Assembly: GCF_004104375.1 (NCBI RefSeq)
Contig: NZ_QOVM01000002.1
Span: 124,001 to 188,000, forward strand
Reading direction: 5' to 3'
Length of the DNA: 64,000 nucleotides
Source: Leeuwenhoekiella aequorea
Lineage (GTDB): Bacteria; Bacteroidota; Bacteroidia; Flavobacteriales; Flavobacteriaceae
Each line of letters starts with the position of its first letter. Position 1 is the stretch's first letter. A program made the translations under genes and the position numbers. Shown in pieces: positions 1 through 8,310 of this stretch. The notes beneath the pieces are model-generated. The model saw only the letters and a program-made list of their open reading frames with translations, ran no database searches and had not been told where the DNA came from.

Positions 1-1
1 G

Positions 2-70
2 AATCTAAAGTCTGTAAATCCCTGCAAAGGGGATGAGAGTAGGGTGTACGACATTAATTTTATTAGTTAA
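2..70 (+). CDS. possible 3' end of an upstream gene (partial)
   Basis: The reading frame starting at base 2 is open from the window edge to a TAA at 68-70. It would encode about 22 C-terminal residues ending in YDINFIS. The composition looks protein-like, but the piece is too short to assign to a family. It could also be non-coding DNA that happens to be open. It lies upstream of the LpxR-like gene on the same strand. Confidence 0.3.
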   Translation, partial: NLKSVNPCKGDESRVYDINFIS

Positions 71-192
71 CCAAAGATAAAGTAATGATGCAGTTGAAAA
101 TATACGGATTCTAGAAATTTTAAAATTTGTTCACATTGAGGCACTTTAATAGAACTATATTTGTCTTTCTGGTATATTTTCAGGCTATTATC

Positions 193-1143
193 GTGAGTTT
201 ATTTCATCGTTTTTTACTGGGTTATTTGCTGGTTATGAGTGTAGCTAGCACGGCACAGGAAACTAAATATAAGTATCAGTTTACATTAGGTCACGATAAT
301 GATATTACCCTAATAGGGAGCCCTACAGATTGGCACTATACCTACGGAATACATCTTAATTTCAATTGGTTACCGAAGCAAAATTCTTTTACAGGCAGTT
401 TATTTAAAAATAAAGAATTTGTAATGTTTAGATCTGGTTTGCACGTGGAAGCTTATACACCAGATTACTCAACAAAAAAACAACACGTTAATATACGCCA
501 ACCTTTTGCGGGATGGGGATATGTTGATTTTGAAAGCACATATACTTTTGAAAATTCGTTCCTTAAATTAGGATTAGAACTAGGTATTTTAGGTCCTGCA
601 GTGCAAGCCGGGGAAATACAAAATTTTATTCATCAGTATATTTCCGGAGATAAATTGGTAACGCAATGGGAGGATCAAATTCCAAATAAATTAGGAATAA
701 ATTTAAGAGCTACTTACGCTAGAAATATATTTACAAAAGATTGGTTTAATATTTATGCAAAAGCCGCAGCTTCCGGAGGAACTGTTTTTGCGTATATAGA
801 ACCTTCACTAAACCTACGCTTGGGTTTATTTGATAAACTTTCCAGGACAAACTCTCAAGGAAATGTGTTGCTAAGCAGTATGCGTAAAGAACTCTATTTT
901 GAAGGTTCTCTTTCACCGCGATTGTCTTTTTATAATGCTACTTTACAGGAAGAAGATGCTAATGGCGATATTTTAGTTGCTGAAGACTTGATAGAGTCAT
1001 TTTATTTAAATGCCTCTCTTGGGCTGTTTTATACAATAAACCGATATTCTTTTGGTATAAATTGGAACTATTCCGATGGTAAAATTGAAGGCAACAGACC
1101 ACACCGCTATATGATGCTAAGGGGGAGTATTCGATTTAATTAA
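193..1143 (+). CDS. LpxR-like lipid A deacylase family outer-membrane protein (DUF2219)
   Basis: This is probably an outer-membrane beta-barrel of the LpxR family. Members of this family remove the 3'-acyloxyacyl chain of lipid A. Family signatures seen are the N-terminal HDND segment followed by TDWHYTYG, the central PFAGWGYVD strand, and a GPAVQAGEIQNFIHQYI segment with a WEDQIPNKLGINL strand. The His in NFIHQY matches the position of the family catalytic His. The frame is open from a TTG at 127, but the GTG at 193 gives a compact signal peptide (SLFHRFLLGYLLVMSVASTAQ), so that start is preferred. An ATG at 235 would cut into the signal. Its stop is one base from the convergent SulP gene. 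Family assignment is good; enzymatic activity is inferred. Confidence 0.75.
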   Translation: MSLFHRFLLGYLLVMSVASTAQETKYKYQFTLGHDNDITLIGSPTDWHYTYGIHLNFNWLPKQNSFTGSLFKNKEFVMFRSGLHVEAYTPDYSTKKQHVNIRQPFAGWGYVDFESTYTFENSFLKLGLELGILGPAVQAGEIQNFIHQYISGDKLVTQWEDQIPNKLGINLRATYARNIFTKDWFNIYAKAAASGGTVFAYIEPSLNLRLGLFDKLSRTNSQGNVLLSSMRKELYFEGSLSPRLSFYNATLQEEDANGDILVAEDLIESFYLNASLGLFYTINRYSFGINWNYSDGKIEGNRPHRYMMLRGSIRFN

Positions 1144-1144
1144 A

Positions 1145-2860
1145 CTAATAATTTTGATGTGAAATTCGATTTTCAATCTCAGTACGAGAATGTTTCCCAT
1201 CTATATACTCTACAGCTTCTACCACACGTACAAAGAGATTTTCACGACCCAGAAGATCTACAACACCGGTTTTAAACAAAATGTCCCGTGTAGGTCCTGT
1301 GGCGCCGGCTATCATTAATTGTATTTCTTGATCTTTCAATTCAAGGATAAGGTGTTTAATGATATAAGTAGCACTACTATCTATATAATTTATGGCTTCT
1401 GCATTTATGATAATTACCTTCAGATCGGGTCCTTTCGCAATTTTGTGTCGTTTTAATTGCTTGTAGAAGTAATCTTTATTTCCAAAGAACAACTGCGCAT
1501 CAAATCGTAAAACTAAAATATCTTTTCGGTCTATAATATCAGGTGCAAAGCGCGTAATATTTTTAAAATAGGTAGTTCCTTTAATTTGACCTAACACGGC
1601 CATATGCGGCTTTGATGTCCTGTAAACCATTAAAAGTAAAGAAAATAAAACTCCTAATATTATACCTTCTTGAATTCCTACTAACAGGGTGATAAAAAAG
1701 GTAGCCATAAGAAGAACAAACTCATCTTTCTGGTATTTATATAATTCTTGCGGGTATTTAAAATCTATCAAACTTGTGATTGCCAACATTATAATAGAAG
1801 CCAGAATCGCATTGGGTAAATAATAAAATAAAGGGGTCAAGAAAAGTAAGGTAAGCGCTACAAGAGCAGCACTCATAAAAGCGGCAACACCCGTTTTAGC
1901 ACCAGCTTGAAAATTTACTGCGGTACGGCTAAAACCGGCAGTTGTAGGATAACTTTGAAATAGCGATCCCATAATATTGCTTGTTCCCAACGCTATAAGT
2001 TCTTGATTGGGAATAATCGTATTTGCATTTACTTTCTCATCAAGCGCTTTGCCTATAGATATAACCTCCATAAAAGCAATTAATGCCATTGCCAGAGCAA
2101 TTGTAAATAAGTCTCCCAAATTTGACCAGGGAACTTCTGGTATTTTAAATGCGGGAAGACCATCTGGTATTTTACCTACTAGTTGGAGTCCGTAATCTGC
2201 AATAGGTGTAAAATAGGCTAGAGCAATACCCAGAATAACAACCACAATTGCTGTCGGAATTTGACTATTAAGCCTTTTTATGATTAGCATTAGAGCTATT
2301 CCCGAGAGACCTACAATTACAGCAAGAGGATTAATCTGATCGAGCTGCAAAAATGTTTGTTGTAAAATATGAAGCGTCTTATTACTGGTAATTTCTATAC
2401 CTAATAAATGCTTCAGCTGACTTATTCCTATTATCAATGCAGCGGCAGATGTGAATCCATTTATTACGGGTTTAGATAAAAAATTTACTAAAAAACCCAT
2501 TTTGAGAAAGCCCATTGCTAGCTGTATGGTACCAATAAATAGCGATAAAAATATGGCCATCGATATATACTCATCAATGCCAGAAATCGATAAAGCGCCT
2601 AAACCCGATGCAATTAACAAAGAATCCATTGCAACAGGACCTATGGCAAGCTGCCTACTCGTTCCTGTAAGTGCATAAATGACCTGTGGAACTAATGCTG
2701 CGTAAAGTCCAAAAACTGGTGGCAGACCCGCAATCATTGCATAGGCCATACCTTGAGGAATGAGCATTACACCTACTGTGATTCCAGCAAAAATATCACC
2801 AGATAAATAGGCTTTTTTATAGGCGGGTAACCAACTTAAAATGGGAAAATACCTTTTCAA
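1145..2860 (-). CDS. SulP/SLC26-family inorganic anion transporter with STAS domain
   Basis: This is an inner-membrane secondary transporter of the SulP family, which carries sulfate, bicarbonate or similar anions. The N-terminus holds the family signature (GITVGVMLIPQGMAYAMIAG, then PPVFGLYAALVP). About 10-12 hydrophobic segments run to roughly residue 415. A cytoplasmic STAS domain follows at about 445-555, with the conserved NYIDSSATY loop. The length of 571 residues is normal for the family. The substrate cannot be read from sequence, and no sulfate-assimilation or carbonic-anhydrase gene lies next to it. It is transcribed alone, convergent with the LpxR-like gene. Confidence 0.92.
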   Translation of the reverse strand: MKRYFPILSWLPAYKKAYLSGDIFAGITVGVMLIPQGMAYAMIAGLPPVFGLYAALVPQVIYALTGTSRQLAIGPVAMDSLLIASGLGALSISGIDEYISMAIFLSLFIGTIQLAMGFLKMGFLVNFLSKPVINGFTSAAALIIGISQLKHLLGIEITSNKTLHILQQTFLQLDQINPLAVIVGLSGIALMLIIKRLNSQIPTAIVVVILGIALAYFTPIADYGLQLVGKIPDGLPAFKIPEVPWSNLGDLFTIALAMALIAFMEVISIGKALDEKVNANTIIPNQELIALGTSNIMGSLFQSYPTTAGFSRTAVNFQAGAKTGVAAFMSAALVALTLLFLTPLFYYLPNAILASIIMLAITSLIDFKYPQELYKYQKDEFVLLMATFFITLLVGIQEGIILGVLFSLLLMVYRTSKPHMAVLGQIKGTTYFKNITRFAPDIIDRKDILVLRFDAQLFFGNKDYFYKQLKRHKIAKGPDLKVIIINAEAINYIDSSATYIIKHLILELKDQEIQLMIAGATGPTRDILFKTGVVDLLGRENLFVRVVEAVEYIDGKHSRTEIENRISHQNY

Positions 2861-3029
2861 ATTATTAATTTTAAGGCGTAAATGTATATAGGTTCAACAA
2901 ATCTTCAAGTAACACAGGTTACAAACCTAACTATTAAATGTACAACTATTGTTTAGCTTAAATCTATCTTAACTTAATTTGAATGGTGAGAATTTAAAGT
3001 ATAATTGAAATTGGGAATCAAATAGGTAG

Positions 3030-3058
3030 TTTGTCTAAGAAAGTACATCACAACTTTG
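3030..3058 (+). promoter_or_regulatory. candidate Bacteroidetes-type promoter for tilS-dsbD
   Basis: TTTG at 3030-3033 is followed after 17 bases by CAACTTTG at 3051-3058. This is one mismatch from the Bacteroidetes -7 consensus TAnnTTTG, at an accepted spacing from the -33 TTTG. It would place the transcript start about 35-40 bases before the tilS ATG. Only a pattern match supports it. Confidence 0.35.
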
Positions 3059-3103
3059 CACTTTTAAAAGTATCTGAATCCTAAAATTGTATATTTGAAA
3101 ACT

Positions 3104-4417
3104 ATGTTTGATGCCTTCTTAAATCACATTTCTAATAACTTTCCTATTCTCTTTAAAAGCAGAGTTCTTCTTGCCGTTAGTGGAGGGATCGACAGCGTTG
3201 TACTTTTACATCTGCTCAAAAAAGCCGATGTTGATTTTGCAATTGCGCATTGCAATTTTTCGCTACGCGGAAAGGAAAGCGATCAGGATGCAAAATTTGT
3301 AGAGGAGCTTGCACGAGCATTAAACGTACCTATTTATATTCAAAAGTTTAATACTAAAGCGTTTGCCTTAGAGAATAAAGTTTCTACCCAAATGGCAGCC
3401 CGCGAATTACGATATGCCTGGTTTATGGAGCTATGTGCTGAGCACAACTTAAGCCATACCATTACCGCGCATCACGCACAAGATGATCTGGAAACATTTT
3501 TAATTAATATAAGTAGAGCAAGCGGTATTGAGGGACTCACAGGAATGACCGAGAACAGCGATTTTATATTGCGTCCATTATTACCGTATAGCCGAGATCA
3601 AATAGCGGCTTATGCAGAGCAACACGCGATTAACTGGCGTGAAGACAGTAGTAATTCTACCGATAATTACCTACGAAATCATTTGCGGCATCACGCAATT
3701 CCTGCTTTAAATGAAGCATCGCCTGATTTTCTGACACAATTTAAAAAAACGCAAACCTATTTACATGAATCTGCTACGTTATTAGAAGATTATACAGCTT
3801 TTTTATTTTCAAAAATTGTCACGCAATCCTTTAAGGGTTATGAACTTAATATTCCTCAATTATTAGAAGTGCCGAATACTAAATTGGTATTATATCAATT
3901 ATTAAAAGGTTTTGAGTTTACAGATTGGGACACTATTTACGATTTGCTTGCGGCACAATCTGGTAAAAAAGTAATAGCAGGAAAGCATCGTTTAATAAGA
4001 GATAGGGATGTACTGTTGTTAACAGAACATAAAGTAGAGGTTCAAGAAGACTTTAAGGTAACGCGCAAAGATTCTTTGATTAATATTCCCGGGCTCACTT
4101 TAATAATTGATGAAGCATCTCAATTAGATATAAAAGATAATAACGTTGCTTTTTTTGATAGCGACCAGTTAGAATTTCCACTTACAGTGCGCAAATGGAA
4201 GGAAGGTGACATCTTTTACCCTTATGGAATGCACGGAAAGAAAAAAATAAGCAAATATTTTAAAGACAATAAATTTTCGACTTTAGATAAAGAAAGCGCC
4301 TGGTTACTTTGTTCTGGAGAATATATAATATGGATTGTAGGTGAGCGTACAGACAATCGTTATAAAATAAAGTCGGGCACGACTAAACTTGTAAAATTCA
4401 CGGTTATTTATGATTAA
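3104..4417 (+). CDS. tilS: tRNA(Ile)-lysidine synthase TilS
   Basis: TilS makes lysidine at the wobble C34 of the CAU-anticodon tRNA-Ile, using ATP and lysine, so that the tRNA reads AUA. The ATP-pyrophosphatase PP-loop SGGIDS lies near residues 26-31. It is followed by the N-type core motifs (HCNFSLRGKESD, TAHHAQDDLETFL, RPLLPYSRDQI) and a C-terminal TilS domain with the conserved RKWKEGDIFYPYGM. The length of about 437 residues is typical. The ATG at 3104 is preferred over an in-frame TTG nine bases upstream. The 3' end overlaps dsbD by 8 bases, suggesting translational coupling. Confidence 0.96.
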   Translation: MFDAFLNHISNNFPILFKSRVLLAVSGGIDSVVLLHLLKKADVDFAIAHCNFSLRGKESDQDAKFVEELARALNVPIYIQKFNTKAFALENKVSTQMAARELRYAWFMELCAEHNLSHTITAHHAQDDLETFLINISRASGIEGLTGMTENSDFILRPLLPYSRDQIAAYAEQHAINWREDSSNSTDNYLRNHLRHHAIPALNEASPDFLTQFKKTQTYLHESATLLEDYTAFLFSKIVTQSFKGYELNIPQLLEVPNTKLVLYQLLKGFEFTDWDTIYDLLAAQSGKKVIAGKHRLIRDRDVLLLTEHKVEVQEDFKVTRKDSLINIPGLTLIIDEASQLDIKDNNVAFFDSDQLEFPLTVRKWKEGDIFYPYGMHGKKKISKYFKDNKFSTLDKESAWLLCSGEYIIWIVGERTDNRYKIKSGTTKLVKFTVIYD

Positions 4418-6407
4418 ATATGGTTTCCTTCTTGTAATGTTCTTTTTTACACTTACAGGAAATGCACAGATATTCACAGATTTAGAAAAAATACAAAATC
4501 CTGTAGAATGGGAGGCGAGCGTAAATAAGCTTGACAGTTCTAGATTTGAACTTATAATTGACGGTGTTATAGATACAGATTGGCACGTTTATTCACAATT
4601 TACAGATACAAATGGCTCTTTACCATTGGAGCTTGAATTTTTAGGTAGTGAATCTTCATATACACTAGAAGGTCCTACAGAAGAAGGAGAAACATTTACA
4701 GCTTATAGCGAGGTGTTTAAAGTAGATGAGACTTTTTTTAAAGATAAAGCCAAACTTTCTCAGACCATTAGCGTGACTGACTCAAACGTCAATTTTGTAA
4801 AACTGATACTTAAGTATCAAGTATGTAAGGAAGTTTGCATTAATGAAGAGAAGTACTTTGTCTTTAATCTTCAGACTTTAGAAGGAGAAGTTATTAAGGA
4901 TTACAATGAGTTCGAAAATTTTTCTACAGAGCTTGAAAATCCAAAACAGTCGCAAACGGCAATAGAAGATTTTGAAGATGAAGAAAAACAGGATTTATTG
5001 ACTATATTTTTGCTTGCATTTGCTTCCGGATTTTTAGCACTTTTAACTCCGTGTGTTTTCCCAATGATTCCTATGACGGTTAGTTTTTTTACGAAGCAAA
5101 GTAAAAACGCTGCGGTAGGAAGACGTAACGCCTTATTGTACGGATTGTTTATCGTCGTTATTTATGTTCTTTTAGGAACATTGGTTACTGCGATATTTGG
5201 TGCAGATGCGTTGAATGCATTATCAACAAATGTTTGGTTCAACATAGTTTTCTTCGTTCTATTAGTCATTTTTGCTATTTCGTTTTTTGGAGCTTTTGAA
5301 ATTATGTTGCCTAATTCGTGGGCAAATGCGGTAGATCGTAAAGCTGATAGAGGAGGAGTTATAGGCATATTTTTTATGGCATTGGCTCTTGCCATAGTTT
5401 CATTTAGCTGCACCGGGCCCATCGTTGGTACATTACTAGTACAGGCGGCTTCAGAGGGAGGATTAGCTCCTATATTAGGAATGCTTGGTTTTTCATTAGC
5501 TATCGCTATACCCTTTGCTTTATTCGCATTATTCCCAGGATTAATGAACTCTTTACCTAAATCTGGTGGGTGGTTAAATTCTGTGAAAGTGGTGCTAGGT
5601 TTTCTAGAACTAGCATTGGCATTTAAGTTCTTGTCAAACGCCGATTTAGTTTTACAAGCTCATCTGCTAGAACGCGAAGTTTTTCTCGCTATTTGGATTG
5701 CAATTTTTAGCGGACTAACCCTGTATCTTTTTGGAAAAATCAGACTATCTCACGATTCGCCATTAGCGCATATATCTTCAGGTAGAGTACTGCTAGGATT
5801 AACTGTATTAGCCTTTACTATATATCTTATACCAGGTCTCTGGGGAGCACCGCTTAAATTAATTAGTGGATTTCCGCCGCCTATGAATTATAGCGAATCA
5901 CCATACGGTGTGGGATATATGAAAGGTGGTCAAAATGAGTTGGGAGAATTACCAGAAGATTCAGAACTGGGTCCTTATCAATTAATAACCTTTACAGATT
6001 ATGATGCAGGAATGGCTTATGCAAAGGCTGAAAATAAACCCGTATTATTAGATTTTACCGGTAAAGCCTGCGTTAATTGCAGAAAGATGGAGGAGCGCGT
6101 TTGGGGTGAACCACAAATTCTTGGAAAACTTCAGAATGATGTAGTTTTAATATCATTGTTTGTTGATTTAAAAGAAGATTTGCCTAAAGATGAGCAATAT
6201 GTAAGTCAAACAACCGGAAAACGCGTGAAAACTGTAGGTAATAAATGGAGCGATTTTCAGATTACAGAATATCAAATTAATGCACAACCTTATTATGTTT
6301 TATTGAACACGCAGGGGGATGTTTTAAATACCCCTATTGGTTATACACCAGATGTATCAGAGTTTGAAGCCTGGCTAAAAGAAGGTATTTCAGCTTATAC
6401 AAGATAA
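4410..6407 (+). CDS. dsbD: thiol:disulfide interchange protein DsbD
   Basis: DsbD moves electrons from cytoplasmic thioredoxin across the inner membrane to periplasmic thiol proteins. After a signal peptide (cleavage near GNAQ) there is an N-terminal DsbD-alpha domain with the Cys139/Cys143 pair (CKEVC). An eight-helix membrane domain follows, with the redox cysteines Cys215 (TPCVFP) and Cys334 (FSCTGP). The C-terminal thioredoxin domain has Cys554-Val-Asn-Cys557. All three redox pairs are present, so the protein should be active. The start overlaps the end of tilS by 8 bases. Confidence 0.95.
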   Translation: MIKYGFLLVMFFFTLTGNAQIFTDLEKIQNPVEWEASVNKLDSSRFELIIDGVIDTDWHVYSQFTDTNGSLPLELEFLGSESSYTLEGPTEEGETFTAYSEVFKVDETFFKDKAKLSQTISVTDSNVNFVKLILKYQVCKEVCINEEKYFVFNLQTLEGEVIKDYNEFENFSTELENPKQSQTAIEDFEDEEKQDLLTIFLLAFASGFLALLTPCVFPMIPMTVSFFTKQSKNAAVGRRNALLYGLFIVVIYVLLGTLVTAIFGADALNALSTNVWFNIVFFVLLVIFAISFFGAFEIMLPNSWANAVDRKADRGGVIGIFFMALALAIVSFSCTGPIVGTLLVQAASEGGLAPILGMLGFSLAIAIPFALFALFPGLMNSLPKSGGWLNSVKVVLGFLELALAFKFLSNADLVLQAHLLEREVFLAIWIAIFSGLTLYLFGKIRLSHDSPLAHISSGRVLLGLTVLAFTIYLIPGLWGAPLKLISGFPPPMNYSESPYGVGYMKGGQNELGELPEDSELGPYQLITFTDYDAGMAYAKAENKPVLLDFTGKACVNCRKMEERVWGEPQILGKLQNDVVLISLFVDLKEDLPKDEQYVSQTTGKRVKTVGNKWSDFQITEYQINAQPYYVLLNTQGDVLNTPIGYTPDVSEFEAWLKEGISAYTR

Positions 6408-6410
6408 ACT

Positions 6411-6426
6411 TCACTAAATTTAGTGA
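6411..6426 (+). terminator. short palindrome after dsbD, possible weak terminator
   Basis: TCACTAAATTTAGTGA is a perfect 16-base palindrome four bases after the dsbD stop. It is AT-rich with no real loop and is followed by TCC and five A, not a T run. It may be a weak hairpin or a protein site; the terminator call is tentative. Confidence 0.2.
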
Positions 6427-6461
6427 TCCAAAAATTTGAATTAACTTATACATACAACTGA

Positions 6462-8306
6462 ATGAAAAACTTTAAAATTGCACTGGTTGCATTATTCATG
6501 TTCCTTTTTGCAGGATTACAAGCTCAAACCGAAGCCTATGTAAAAGAGCATTATGACAAAAAGGAGGTCAAAATTAAGATGCGTGACGGTATTCTTCTGC
6601 ACACAACGATTTACAGTCCAAAAGATAAATCACAGGAGTATCCCATCTTAATGATGCGTACTCCGTATAGCTGTGCTCCATATGGAGAAGAAAATTTTAA
6701 AGGAAGAATAGGACCTAACCAATATTTAGTAGAAGAAGGCAATATTTTTGTTCATCAAGATGTGCGTGGCCGTTGGAATAGTGAGGGTGTTTATGATAAT
6801 ATGCGAGCATACATTCCTAATAAAAAGAAAAAACAGGTAGATGAAGCTAGTGATACATACGATACTATTGATTGGTTAGTTAAGAATGTAGATAATACCA
6901 ATGGTAATGTAGGAACCTGGGGAATTTCTTATCCCGGTTTTTATGCGACTTATTCACTACTGAGTGAACACCCTGCGTTAAAAGCAGTCTCTCCACAGGC
7001 TTGTATTTCAGATTTTTTCTTTGACGATTTTCATCATAATGGTGCTTTTTTAGAAAGCTACTGGAGAGCCATTTCGTTATTCGGCTATATGAAGACCGAG
7101 CCTACCACAGAAGCCTGGTATAAGTTTCCTGATTTACCATCTGAAGATCAATATCAATTTTTCTTAGATCAAGGTCCCTTAACAAATTTAGATACCTTCT
7201 ATAAAAAAGATAATATATTCTGGGAGCAGTTTAAAGAGCATCCCAATTATGATGAGTTCTGGAAAAGCCGCGGAATTCTTCAACATTTAAAAAATATTAA
7301 GCCAGCAGTAATGGTAGTAGGCGGTCTTTTTGATGCTGAAGATTTATATGGGCCGTTTAATACCTATAAGAATATTGAGGCCAATAGTGATAATTATAAT
7401 ATTATGGTTTTCGGTCCTTGGAGTCACGGAGACTGGGCAAGACAAAGTGAACGTCAGGCCATAGGTAATGTATATTTTGGAGATAACCTATCAAGAGATT
7501 TCCAAAAAAACTATGAGACCGTATTTTTTAATCACTTCCTAAAAAATGATGGTAAAGGAACTATTAATTTACCGGAAGCCTCTATGTATGATAGTGGAGC
7601 AAGAGAATGGAATAGCTATTCTAATTGGCCGGCTAAAGAAGCTGTGAAGAAGAGCTTTTATTTAGGTGCAGGTCAGTTGCTATCTGAAAATGCAGATCCA
7701 GATTTTGAAAATACATTTGTAAGTGATCCTCAAAAGCCGGTACCATATTCAGAAGATATTAAGATGGTTTTTACACCTCGTAAATATATGACCGATGATC
7801 AGCGCTTTGCGGCGCGCAGACCAGATGTCTTAGTTTATGAGACACCGGTTCTAACTGAAGATATGACTTTGAGTGGTGAGATACTGGCAAAATTACAAGT
7901 TGCTACGACAGGAACAGATGCAGATTGGGTTGTAAAGCTAGTAGATGTATACCCTCCAGATGCAGCAGATTTCCCCGAGACTCAAGATTATTTAAAAATG
8001 GGTAACTATCATATGATGGTGCGTAGTGAGGTTATGCGTGGTCGTTTTCGAGATAGTTTTAGTGATCCAAAACCTTTTGAATCCAATACTAAAACTCCGG
8101 TAAATATGACACTTCAAGGGGTTAACCATACCTTTTTAAAAGGTCATAAAATTCAGATTCAAATTCAGAGTACGTGGTTCCCATTAATCGATCGTAATCC
8201 ACAAACCTTTGTACCTAATATTTATAAAGCAAAGGTTGAAGATTTTACTAAAGAATCACATAGCGTATTTGGGGATTCAGAAATTCAATTCAGTATTATA
8301 AATTAA
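6462..8306 (+). CDS. CocE/NonD-family secreted alpha/beta hydrolase (X-Pro dipeptidyl-peptidase-like)
   Basis: This is an exported hydrolase of the CocE / glutaryl-7-ACA acylase / X-Pro dipeptidyl-peptidase (S15) group. A clear signal peptide (MKNFKIALVALFMFLFAGLQAQ) is followed by the alpha/beta-hydrolase domain. The nucleophile is Ser156 in GTWGISYPG, with Asp291 in GGLFDAED and His322 in GPWSHGDW. A C-terminal jelly-roll domain (about residues 395-610) is typical of the family. The length of 614 fits. Members cleave esters, amides or prolyl peptides, and the exact substrate is unknown. It lies four bases before a peptidase-like lipoprotein gene, suggesting a joint role in peptide breakdown. 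Confidence 0.88.
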   Translation: MKNFKIALVALFMFLFAGLQAQTEAYVKEHYDKKEVKIKMRDGILLHTTIYSPKDKSQEYPILMMRTPYSCAPYGEENFKGRIGPNQYLVEEGNIFVHQDVRGRWNSEGVYDNMRAYIPNKKKKQVDEASDTYDTIDWLVKNVDNTNGNVGTWGISYPGFYATYSLLSEHPALKAVSPQACISDFFFDDFHHNGAFLESYWRAISLFGYMKTEPTTEAWYKFPDLPSEDQYQFFLDQGPLTNLDTFYKKDNIFWEQFKEHPNYDEFWKSRGILQHLKNIKPAVMVVGGLFDAEDLYGPFNTYKNIEANSDNYNIMVFGPWSHGDWARQSERQAIGNVYFGDNLSRDFQKNYETVFFNHFLKNDGKGTINLPEASMYDSGAREWNSYSNWPAKEAVKKSFYLGAGQLLSENADPDFENTFVSDPQKPVPYSEDIKMVFTPRKYMTDDQRFAARRPDVLVYETPVLTEDMTLSGEILAKLQVATTGTDADWVVKLVDVYPPDAADFPETQDYLKMGNYHMMVRSEVMRGRFRDSFSDPKPFESNTKTPVNMTLQGVNHTFLKGHKIQIQIQSTWFPLIDRNPQTFVPNIYKAKVEDFTKESHSVFGDSEIQFSIIN

Positions 8307-8310
8307 ACGT

